Notes under the pieces: generated by a model | Database searches by the model: none | Seen by the model: the letters and a program-made list of their open reading frames with translations, nothing else | What the model was told of the DNA's origin: nothing | Shown here: positions 1 through 6,465 of the stretch, one piece after another | How positions within the stretch are numbered: position 1 is the stretch's first letter | Layout: every line of letters begins with the position of its first letter | Program-made: the position numbers and the translations under genes | DNA from: a bacterium | GTDB taxonomy: Bacteria > Hydrothermota > Hydrothermia > LBFQ01 > DSFT01 | NCBI GenBank assembly: GCA_030550205.1 | Contig: JAUQPS010000006.1 | Span: forward strand, 1 to 36,570 | DNA: 36,570 nt | Direction of reading: 5' to 3'

Positions 1-2
1 AA

Positions 3-1106
3 CCTATTATTTTTTATTATGGCATTCTTTTAAAAGCTCTTATTTTAAATAAGCATAAAGGAGAAAATTTATTTTTAATAGCTGACCATGATGAAAGGAA
101 AGAAATTTTTACATATACAATTGATAACAATTTTCAAATACATAAGGTATATTTTTTAAGGCTTGAAGAAAATACAATTTTTGAAAAATTTCCAAAAATA
201 ACTAAAAGCTTAATTTTTAGTTTTTATAAGGAACTAAAACAATTAACACATAAAAAGCTATTGAATAATTTAGAAAGGGCTTTTGAAATAGCTTTTGAAT
301 TAAATAAAGAAATTGATGATTATTCAAGTTTTATGATAAATTGGACTTTTAAATACTTTCAAATAGATGTTAAAGTGATAAAAGTTTCAGAAATTTCAAA
401 AAGTGAAAATTTTAAAAATTTTGTAATTGAAATATCAAATAGTGATTTTAAGGAAAAATTCAATGAAATTTTAATAAACTTAAAAAGAAAACCTTTTAGA
501 ATTCTCCAGCAAAATGAACTTCCTTTTTGGAAAGTTGTGAATAATAAAAGGCTTCCACTTATGATGGAAGATTTAAATAATATAGATAAAATTGAAGTTA
601 GACCAAGAGCTTATACATTAACTTTATTTTTTAGGAAAAATGGTTATGCTTTTTTACATGGATTTGGAGGTTATGGCTATGATAAAATAATTGAATATAT
701 TTATAATGATTTAGCACCTAAATTTTTAATTAGTGGAGATAAGTTTTTGGATTTGGATATTGAAATTAAAAATTTTGAAGAATTTTTTAAGCTTAAAAAT
801 ATAATAAGTGATTTAAAATGGCATAGTGAGTATTTATTTAAATGCAATTGTCCTATTAAGGATATTAATAATTTTTTTAATTGGAATTTAAAATTGTCTG
901 AAAATCTACTAAAACTTGAAAAATTTTTAGGAATTTTAGAAAGACCAAATGATTTTAAATTTTTTAGAGATATAAATGAAAAGTTATTTCTTCAAGCAAA
1001 GACAAGTAGTATTTATAGTTATTTGTTAGAAATATATAAAAAAGCAAAAGCTTGCACTTTTAGAGAATTTCCATTTTTTATGTTTTATGGTGACCAACTA
1101 TCATAA
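3..1106 (+). CDS. BshC-like protein, C-terminal part (5' end outside window)
   Basis: The frame is open from base 3, so the gene starts upstream of the window; 367 residues are visible. Two stretches recall the BshC family (putative cysteine-adding enzyme of bacillithiol synthesis). Near the visible N terminus is FYYGILLKALILNKH followed by FLIADHDERKE, which resembles the BshC segment with a conserved DHD. In the middle is RPRAYTLTLFFRKNGYAFLHG and then GGYGYDKIIEYIY, which matches the RPRA-LTLTLF ... HG-GG-YD pattern I know from BshC-like proteins of several phyla. Lysine and phenylalanine are very frequent, as in the other resident genes. The last 22 bases overlap a convergent gene. Family membership is moderately supported; whether this organism makes bacillithiol cannot be told here. 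Confidence 0.5.
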   Translation, partial: PIIFYYGILLKALILNKHKGENLFLIADHDERKEIFTYTIDNNFQIHKVYFLRLEENTIFEKFPKITKSLIFSFYKELKQLTHKKLLNNLERAFEIAFELNKEIDDYSSFMINWTFKYFQIDVKVIKVSEISKSENFKNFVIEISNSDFKEKFNEILINLKRKPFRILQQNELPFWKVVNNKRLPLMMEDLNNIDKIEVRPRAYTLTLFFRKNGYAFLHGFGGYGYDKIIEYIYNDLAPKFLISGDKFLDLDIEIKNFEEFFKLKNIISDLKWHSEYLFKCNCPIKDINNFFNWNLKLSENLLKLEKFLGILERPNDFKFFRDINEKLFLQAKTSSIYSYLLEIYKKAKACTFREFPFFMFYGDQLS

Positions 1107-1579
1107 AGTATTGCTACTAAAACATTATTATTAAAAACAAGAATTAAACTATGCCAATCATACTCTTCTTTTCCTTTTAAATAATATTCAACAAAATCTG
1201 CATTTTTAAAAATTTCCTTTATATTATCTTTTTTATTAGTTGGTGCTATTCTTTTGTTTAAGGATTTTTTGCCCTTTATATAATTTTTCTTTAAGTATTT
1301 TTCATAAAATTCTTTAAAAGTCATATAAATTTCCATTCCAGAACCACTTGCATAACCCCAAAATAATTTTGTAGTATCATTTAAAATTTTTTTAAAAATT
1401 TGAGGTGAAAATTTTGGGTCCGTTGTATCAATTATTGGATTTATTGAAAATATAATTCCCTTTTTATCTGCGTATTTCATAATTGCTCCAAAATCTCCTT
1501 TTTGAATAGATAGAACAATCTCATCAGAAATTTTATATATGTTATTTTTTGAAATTAAAGTAGCTAAAATTATAAGCAT
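1085..1579 (-). CDS. Small hypothetical protein, probably exported
   Basis: This 164-residue protein is not recognised. It starts with a short hydrophobic stretch (MLIILATLIS) that could act as a signal peptide but lacks a lipobox. The C-terminal part reads VEYYLKGKEEYDWHSLILVF followed by VAILYDSWSP, a pattern seen in small secreted or lipid-anchored proteins of unknown role (a beta-sheet domain ending in a hydrophobic strand and a Trp). The start ATG lies six bases after a TTTAAAATTT promoter element, which supports it over internal starts and suggests a leaderless transcript. It converges on and overlaps the BshC-like gene by 22 bases. No function is proposed. Confidence 0.6.
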   Translation of the reverse strand: MLIILATLISKNNIYKISDEIVLSIQKGDFGAIMKYADKKGIIFSINPIIDTTDPKFSPQIFKKILNDTTKLFWGYASGSGMEIYMTFKEFYEKYLKKNYIKGKKSLNKRIAPTNKKDNIKEIFKNADFVEYYLKGKEEYDWHSLILVFNNNVLVAILYDSWSP

Positions 1580-1585
1580 AGTTTG

Positions 1586-1597
1586 AAATTTTAAAGG
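1586..1597 (-). promoter_or_regulatory. Leaderless-type promoter element of the 1085-1579 gene
   Basis: On the minus strand this reads CCTTTAAAATTT, ending six bases before the ATG. The TAAAAT core is at 1588-1593. No SD is present. Confidence 0.6.
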
Positions 1598-1663
1598 ATC
1601 CTATAAAATCAAAACATCTTCCTTCTTGAATTTCCTTGTAGGTCAAAAGGGAGTTAAAAAAAC

Positions 1664-1692
1664 TTGACATTATTTTTGATGTGCTTTAAAAT
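1664..1692 (+). promoter_or_regulatory. Sigma70-type promoter of the accessory cluster
   Basis: A perfect TTGACA at 1664-1669 is followed after exactly 17 bases by TAAAAT at 1687-1692. The predicted transcription start is near 1699, giving a leader of about 80 bases before the first gene (ATG 1780). This promoter differs from the resident ones in having a full -35 box and a leader with an SD. Confidence 0.7.
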
Positions 1693-1715
1693 TTGAAAAC
1701 TTAACTTTAGTTATA

Positions 1716-1742
1716 TAAATTCCCGTTAAATATGGGAATTTA
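1716..1742 (+). promoter_or_regulatory. Inverted repeat (hairpin) in the 5' leader
   Basis: TAAATTCCC (1716-1724) and GGGAATTTA (1734-1742) are perfectly complementary over nine base pairs around a nine-base loop. The repeat lies in the predicted leader of the 1780 gene, between promoter and SD. It could be an operator, a leader hairpin or a decaying terminator; there is no U-tract directly after it. Confidence 0.5.
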
Positions 1743-1779
1743 AAATAGAGTAGTGCCAAAACAAAAAGGAGGTAATGAG

Positions 1780-2289
1780 ATGAGCTCAACTATACACAAA
1801 AAGATGGGTAAAATTGTATATTTCTTCGTGTTCCTGGGATTTGTTTTGTTCTTGGTTACTTGTAGTGGTGCTCAATCAGAAAAACCCCCTGCTACATCAT
1901 CAAAAACTGTCCAGTCCCAAACATCTGGAAGTGGGATTAACATGTGTAACATTTTGACCAAGGAAGAGGTAAGTGAGATTCTTGGTAAGAAAATCGTTGT
2001 CGCTAAGCTTGAACATCAAACTGGCGGTTTTCAGTGTGGTTATTATGGTCCAGACAACGATGGTCGGGCTTTCGTTGATTATGATATAAGTGAGGCTAGC
2101 CAGTATCGTTGGGAGCTTGCGAAACCTAAGGAGGTTATTCCTGGTCTTGGCGAGGTTTCTTGGAATGGTTTTTGGCTTTTTGCCTGGATCAATGGTGGAT
2201 TATTATCAATTCACGTGGTAGGAGTGGGTGAAAAGGGTAAGGATTTGGCTATTAGTATAGCGAAGAAAGTAAAGGGTCGGATAAAGTAG
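1780..2289 (+). CDS. Lipoprotein with cysteine-containing repeat-family domain (paralog 1)
   Basis: ATG 1780 is preferred because AAAGGAGG (1765-1772) lies seven bases upstream; an earlier in-frame GTG at 1753 would put the SD inside the gene. The N terminus has a basic start, a hydrophobic core and LVTC, a lipobox, so this is probably a lipoprotein of about 145 mature residues with a Ser/Thr/Pro-rich linker. The domain then starts with CNILTKEEVSEILGKKI and includes FQCGYYG, EVIPGLGEVSW, GGLLSI and a C-terminal AKKVKGRIK. The same order of motifs occurs in the proteins at 2313 and 3052, so the three are tandem paralogs. The family recalls small exported proteins such as DUF3558, but I cannot name it securely. 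At 2101-2160, 30 of 60 bases are G or C, against 10 of 60 at 781-840, which suggests transfer. Confidence 0.75.
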   Translation: MSSTIHKKMGKIVYFFVFLGFVLFLVTCSGAQSEKPPATSSKTVQSQTSGSGINMCNILTKEEVSEILGKKIVVAKLEHQTGGFQCGYYGPDNDGRAFVDYDISEASQYRWELAKPKEVIPGLGEVSWNGFWLFAWINGGLLSIHVVGVGEKGKDLAISIAKKVKGRIK

Positions 2290-2312
2290 TATTTTAGCGT
2301 GAGGTATGCAAA

Positions 2313-2744
2313 ATGAATGTAATTTTTATAATAGCTATGCTTTTTGAAAAGGGTAATGCCTGTGATCTTTTGGCTAAGAAAGAGGTGGAAGAGATCATGG
2401 GTGAGAAGATTGATTCTGTTGAGTTACAAGCTGGATACGGAAACTGCATTTACTATAAGAAAGATAAAGTTTTTGGACAGGTAATGAATCTTCCTATTGC
2501 TACTGTTGGTTTTTCAAGGAATGATGTTCAGGCTATTTGGAGTTATTGGTCTTCTATATCTAAGAAGGAGATTATTTCTGATGTTGGTGATGGGGCTATT
2601 TGGGCGCCAGAGTATGATTTTTTCGTTTGTCGTGTAAAGGGAGGGCTGTTGATGATTTCATTGGGAGGAAGCTCTGACGATGATAAAAAGAAGGAGATAG
2701 TAATTAAGTTGGCAAAAAAAGTTATAACTCGGATAAAGCCATAA
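2313..2744 (+). CDS. Small exported-type protein, paralog 2
   Basis: This 143-residue protein is closely similar to the one at 3052. Both have C-x-LL, an EVEEI-G-K-DSV stretch, QAGYGNCIYYK / QSGYGNCIYYR, a W-YW segment, the GDGA-W motif and CRVKGGLLMI. It starts at ATG 2313, eight bases after GAGG (2301-2304), 23 bases after the preceding stop. The N terminus is odd: MNVIFIIAML is hydrophobic but has no positive charge and is followed by FEKGNAC, so it is a weak signal peptide and may be degenerate compared with paralog 3. Function unknown. A strong terminator lies about 70 bases downstream. Confidence 0.7.
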   Translation: MNVIFIIAMLFEKGNACDLLAKKEVEEIMGEKIDSVELQAGYGNCIYYKKDKVFGQVMNLPIATVGFSRNDVQAIWSYWSSISKKEIISDVGDGAIWAPEYDFFVCRVKGGLLMISLGGSSDDDKKKEIVIKLAKKVITRIKP

Positions 2745-2812
2745 AGATGTGTGAGAATCTTTAATGATGAAACATCTAGTAGGCACATGTGTATATGTTT
2801 AGATAACTCCTT

Positions 2813-2834
2813 GCCCCCACTTGGGGGCTTTTTA
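2813..2834 (+). terminator. Rho-independent terminator after paralog 2
   Basis: GCCCCC (2813-2818), a four-base ACTT loop, GGGGGC (2823-2828) and a T-rich tail form a clear intrinsic terminator. Such a GC-rich stem is exceptional in this AT-rich window. Confidence 0.85.
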
Positions 2835-2872
2835 TACTTCATGTTTGATAATTATTAGAAATGGAGGCCTTG

Positions 2873-3040
2873 ATGATAACAGGAACTGACGCGAATGTTG
2901 GCAAGTTGGCTATTACACTGGCAGGTATCATCGTGCTTGTTATTTCTTCTACTCTAAGTGGAATCAAGCCACAAACTCCTATCTCAGAGGAGAGAAAAGC
3001 AGGGATTTTTCGGAGGCTAAAAGCTTTTGAAATACCCTGA
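2873..3040 (+). CDS. Small single-pass membrane protein (55 aa)
   Basis: This short frame is open from ATG 2873 (or ATG 2861, four codons earlier) to TGA 3038-3040. GGAGG at 2863-2867 is five bases before ATG 2873, which decides the start. The product has one hydrophobic segment (LAITLAGIIVLVISSTLSG) and then a polar, basic C-terminal tail with RRLKAF. It lies between the terminator and paralog 3, 11 bases before the latter's start, so the two are probably co-transcribed. Its G+C level matches the paralogs. It is not recognised; a role in membrane anchoring or a small toxin-like peptide are only possibilities. Confidence 0.5.
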   Translation: MITGTDANVGKLAITLAGIIVLVISSTLSGIKPQTPISEERKAGIFRRLKAFEIP

Positions 3041-3051
3041 GGTAATATAAC

Positions 3052-3507
3052 ATGAGGCTAAAAATCTATAACATTATGGTAGTAGCCATGTTCTTAACGA
3101 CATGGCAATTAGGGTATGCTGATACATGTGGCCTTTTGACCGAGGGAGAAGTGGAAGAGATTACCGGTCAGAAGGTTGATAGTGTGGGGGTACAATCAGG
3201 TTATGGAAATTGCATATACTATAGAAACGTAAATATCTTCGGGCAGATTATGAAAGCTCCTCTGGTTACCGTTGGTTACACAAGGAGTGATGTCCAGTCC
3301 CGTTGGGATTACTGGAATTCCAGACCAGATAAGGAGGTTATCCCTGGGCTTGGCGATGGAGCTGTGTGGTCACCGGGCGATGCCTTTCTGGTTTGTCGGG
3401 TCAAGGGTGGACTGTTAATGATCATGATATGGGGAGAAGTAGGCGATGGTTCAAAGAAGGACATGGCCGTTCAATTGGCCAGAAAGGCGATAACTCGGAT
3501 AAAATAG
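3052..3507 (+). CDS. Small exported protein, paralog 3
   Basis: This 151-residue protein has a good signal peptide: MRLK, a hydrophobic core, and likely cleavage after GYA, leaving DTCGLLTEGEVEEITGQKV. It shares with paralog 2 the YGNCIYY, GDGAVW and CRVKGGLLMI motifs and a C-terminal AxKAITRIK, and more distantly with paralog 1. Two conserved cysteines (in CGLL and GNC) plus a third in VCRVKGG suggest a disulfide-stabilised extracytoplasmic domain. GAGGT (3039-3043) is eight bases before ATG. The three genes show clear divergence, so this is an old tandem duplication or a multigene cassette acquired as a unit. No function assigned. Confidence 0.75.
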   Translation: MRLKIYNIMVVAMFLTTWQLGYADTCGLLTEGEVEEITGQKVDSVGVQSGYGNCIYYRNVNIFGQIMKAPLVTVGYTRSDVQSRWDYWNSRPDKEVIPGLGDGAVWSPGDAFLVCRVKGGLLMIMIWGEVGDGSKKDMAVQLARKAITRIK

Positions 3508-3622
3508 CTTTTTTAATGCCTGCCTTTGATACTTTGTAATCATTAAAAATCCCTTTTTCTAATCAATTTTTGTTTTATAAAGTTAGATGTAAAACGCTTA
3601 GGGAAGGGGGACTTGACAGTTA

Positions 3623-4204
3623 GTGACTTCCAACTTATATATTATTAATGTGGATAGGATAGATTTGTATACAATTTTTTGTGATATGGATAATACCTTG
3701 GTTTATACTAATTATGCTAATTATATAGCTTACAAGAGGGCTATAAGGGATGTATTAGATGAAAATTTTGTTTTCAATTCAAAATTAAGGCTTACGCGTG
3801 AGGTTATAAAGAAATTATTTCCTAATATAGATTATAAACAATATAATGCTATAATTAAACTTAAAGAGAAGTATTATAGTGATTACCTTTTTCTAACGAA
3901 GTTAAACTTGAATTTAGTTAATTTATTAAAAAAGTTTAAGAAAACAAGTAGAATAGTTTTAGTATCGTCAAGTAGGAAAATTAGAGTCCATCAGATATTG
4001 GATTATTATAAAGATGATATTCCAAAAGGAAAATTTTTTAATAAATATGAATATGCATTGTATGTTATGGGTGTTGATTCATCAAGAGTTATAATATATG
4101 AAGATGATTTAAATCAAGTTAAAAGCGCACTTGACTTTGGCATACCTTTGAAAAATATCGTTAATATAGACATAGGGGGTGATTATGAAAAAGTTTATTA
4201 TTAA
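3623..4204 (+). CDS. HAD-superfamily phosphatase, partner of the PRTase-DprA fusion
   Basis: The haloacid-dehalogenase signature is present: DMDNTL (nucleophile Asp21 and Asp23 counted from GTG 3623), motif II in VLVSSS, a lysine near KYEYAL, and motif IV in IIYEDDLNQVKSALDFGIP. About 190 residues with a helical cap between motifs I and II fit a small phosphatase of HAD type acting on a small phosphorylated molecule. The start is uncertain: GTG 3623 has GGAAGGGGG 11 bases upstream, while GTG 3650 gives a compact MDRIDLYTIFCDMDNTL start. The stop lies 20 bases inside the next gene, so the two are translationally coupled and likely act together, for example with the HAD acting on a ribose-phosphate or nucleotide product of the neighbouring phosphoribosyltransferase domain. 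That link is inference. Confidence 0.75.
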   Translation: MTSNLYIINVDRIDLYTIFCDMDNTLVYTNYANYIAYKRAIRDVLDENFVFNSKLRLTREVIKKLFPNIDYKQYNAIIKLKEKYYSDYLFLTKLNLNLVNLLKKFKKTSRIVLVSSSRKIRVHQILDYYKDDIPKGKFFNKYEYALYVMGVDSSRVIIYEDDLNQVKSALDFGIPLKNIVNIDIGGDYEKVYY

Positions 4205-5819
4205 AAAGAACAACTTTCTTTCAATAGATGTTTTGGGTTTCTATCATACTTACTATCTTGGATTTAATAAGCCCTGTAATCCGGACTACTTGAATATACT
4301 TAAAAATGATTTTAATAAACAATCACCAGCTTTGTTAAATAAAGCTTGTCAAGAAGTAGAAAAGATATTAGAGCAGGATTTACCTAAAATTCCAAAGGAG
4401 TTAGGTATTGAAAGGATGACTGTATGTGTTGTTCCCAGGGCTAAAGAACAAAGAAAATATCATTCAAATCAATTATTATTTAAGCAGGCAGTTAAAAATG
4501 TAGTATCAAAATTTAAAAATATATTTGAAGATGGCACAGATTATATACTTAGGATTAAAGATACTTTTACAACACATCTTGGAAATATAAAAGGTAATTA
4601 TGGTCCTGAGCCTTATCCTGGAATTACAAAAGATACTTGTAATATATCACAAAATGTAAAAGGTAAGGATATATTACTTGTTGATGATATTTATACACTA
4701 GGAGTTAATGTTGATGAAGATGCTATTGAGGCGTTATTTAAGAATGGTGCAAACTCTGTTACTTTCTATGCGGTTGCCTATACTCTTAAAAATTATACTC
4801 AAAATGCTTTAAATATCCTTACACTTCTTGAATATAAAGGGATTGGAAAGGATTTTATCGTTGAAAATATTCAAAAAATTAAAGAGATGGAAGAAAATAT
4901 AGATGATTTAGTTGATTGGGTAAATAGCATAATAAAGGAAAAAATTAGTATAAATGATTTTAAGCAAAAAAGAGAAAGTATTAAAAAGGAACTACAAAAA
5001 TGTGCTGATAATGATATTTATACTGTTGCTATTGGTGATGAAGCATATTCGGGACTTGTTGAACCTCGTATATCTCGTATAAATAAAATAAATAATAATG
5101 AAAAACCAATAGTGCTATTTCTAAAAGGGGATTTGAATTTACTATTAGATGAAAATAACTTAAATGTAGCGGTAATTGGCACTAGATATCCTAATGAAGA
5201 AGATGAACTTTTAGAAAAAGAAATTATTTGGTATTTATTAAGGAGAAGTAAGAAAGTTACTATACTTAGTGGTTTGGCAATTGGGTGTGATACAATAGCT
5301 CATAAGTCTGCTATTAAATATGGGGGTAAAACAATAGCAATTCTTCCAAGTCCAATTTTAAATATATTGCCTAAGAAAAATGAAAAACTTGCTAAGAAGA
5401 TTTTTGATAAGTGTGGATTACTAATATCTGAATATTACAAAGACCCTATTTCTAAGCAGGAATTAAAACGCAGGTATGTAGAGCGCGATCGCTTACAAGC
5501 TCTATTTAGTGATTGTATTATATTAATTGCAAGTCATGATATAAAGTATAAGCAAATTCTGAAAGGTCAAAAAAATGTTGATTTTGGTTCAAGACATGCA
5601 ATGAGATATGCAAAGAAGTTTGGAATTCTAAGAGCGGTTGTATATGATCATCAAAAACATTCAAATGATTTAAGATATAGCTTAAATAAAAAATTAGCAA
5701 ATGAAAAGTATGTAATAGCTATTAATGAGAGTAATAAAGTTGAAGTCATTAAGAAAATTTTGGAGAAGATTGAAAAAAGATATGATTTTAACGATATATG
5801 GGGAAAAAGGGGTTTATAA
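4185..5819 (+). CDS. Phosphoribosyltransferase-DprA (SMF) fusion protein, ShosTA-like candidate
   Basis: The protein has about 544 residues. Residues 1-200 carry a type I phosphoribosyltransferase fold with the PRPP-binding loop ILLVDDIYTLGVNVDEDAI (Asp167/Asp168). Residues 205-280 are a charged helical linker. From about 288 the sequence is DprA/SMF-like: YSGLVEPRISRI, then VLFLKGD, VAVIGTR (Gly332), LSGLAIGCDTIAHKSA (about 361-376), LLISEYYKD, RRYVERDRLQALFSD and GSRHAMRYAKKFG. That is the order of the DprA Rossmann fold. ATG 4185 is preferred over GTG 4179 because AGGGGGTG lies directly upstream. PRTase and DprA-like proteins occur as the separate toxin and antitoxin of the anti-phage system ShosTA (established knowledge); here they are one chain, with a HAD gene in front. 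Natural-transformation DprA is less likely because of the PRTase domain. Confidence 0.8.
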   Translation: MKKFIIKKNNFLSIDVLGFYHTYYLGFNKPCNPDYLNILKNDFNKQSPALLNKACQEVEKILEQDLPKIPKELGIERMTVCVVPRAKEQRKYHSNQLLFKQAVKNVVSKFKNIFEDGTDYILRIKDTFTTHLGNIKGNYGPEPYPGITKDTCNISQNVKGKDILLVDDIYTLGVNVDEDAIEALFKNGANSVTFYAVAYTLKNYTQNALNILTLLEYKGIGKDFIVENIQKIKEMEENIDDLVDWVNSIIKEKISINDFKQKRESIKKELQKCADNDIYTVAIGDEAYSGLVEPRISRINKINNNEKPIVLFLKGDLNLLLDENNLNVAVIGTRYPNEEDELLEKEIIWYLLRRSKKVTILSGLAIGCDTIAHKSAIKYGGKTIAILPSPILNILPKKNEKLAKKIFDKCGLLISEYYKDPISKQELKRRYVERDRLQALFSDCIILIASHDIKYKQILKGQKNVDFGSRHAMRYAKKFGILRAVVYDHQKHSNDLRYSLNKKLANEKYVIAINESNKVEVIKKILEKIEKRYDFNDIWGKRGL

Positions 5820-5829
5820 CTAACTTAAT

Positions 5830-6465
5830 TTAAATACTATTTAAAATTCCAAAATATCCATTCTTTGAAAAAATAATATGCTCTAAAAGTTCAATTTCTA
5901 AATGTTTTAAAAATTGTTTTAATTTTTTTGTAAATTCTATATCTTGACTACTCGGTATTAAGCTATTTGAAGGATGATTATGGGCTAGAATTAAGTAATT
6001 AGCATTATTTAATATGCAAATTTCAACAATATCTCTATAATGAACATTTACTATATTTTTTCTACCTTTTGCAAGCATTTCTACTCTTATTAATCTTTTA
6101 TATCCATCAAGTAAAATTGCAAGTAATATCTCACTTGTTTCACTTGTATAAGGAATTAAAATTTTATAAATATCATCCAAACTTTTAATAATTTCTCCTG
6201 AATTTGAAAATAATCTTCTTCCGAGTTCTATTGAGCTTATAATTCTTGAAGCTTTTGCAATTCCAAGACCATCAATTTGAAGTAATGTTTTAATATCAAT
6301 GTCTTTTAAGTTTTTTAAACCAATCGTATTAACAATTTTCCTTGACAATTGAAATACATCTTCATTTTTATTTCCTGTTCCAATAATAATAGCAATAAGT
6401 TCTTCATCTTTAAGATTTTTTACTCCAAGTTTTATTAATTTTTCTCTTGGTAAAATTTTATTCAT
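5830..6465 (-). CDS. radC: RadC-family JAB/MPN protein
   Basis: The 211-residue product has an N-terminal helix-hairpin-helix region (about 1-85, with IDGLGIAKASRI) and a C-terminal JAMM metallopeptidase-like domain. The metal motif is complete: AHNHPSNSLIPSSQD with His162, His164 and Asp175. It is the last gene of the rpsO-pnp-radC run; its start overlaps the end of pnp by eight bases and has no SD or promoter element, so translation is likely coupled. The cellular role of RadC is unsettled despite its old repair name. It converges with the PRTase-DprA gene, 10 bases apart, and looks resident rather than part of the island because its base use matches pnp. Confidence 0.9.
   Translation of the reverse strand: MNKILPREKLIKLGVKNLKDEELIAIIIGTGNKNEDVFQLSRKIVNTIGLKNLKDIDIKTLLQIDGLGIAKASRIISSIELGRRLFSNSGEIIKSLDDIYKILIPYTSETSEILLAILLDGYKRLIRVEMLAKGRKNIVNVHYRDIVEICILNNANYLILAHNHPSNSLIPSSQDIEFTKKLKQFLKHLEIELLEHIIFSKNGYFGILNSI

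Noticed and set aside
1753-1779. GTG 1753 as start of paralog 1
   Set aside because: AAAGGAGG lies after it and seven bases before ATG 1780, and the signal peptide starts at the ATG.
2543-2842. Minus-strand 99-residue frame over paralog 2 and the terminator
   Set aside because: It is antisense to a supported gene and runs through the terminator stem; no SD or family match.
3613-3643. TTGACA with TATATT as a promoter for the HAD gene
   Set aside because: Spacing would be 19 bases and the -10 is weak; kept only as a possibility that would favour GTG 3650.
5830-6465. radC as part of the defence island
   Set aside because: It overlaps pnp, shares its base use and completes the rpsO-pnp operon; proximity to the island is likely incidental.
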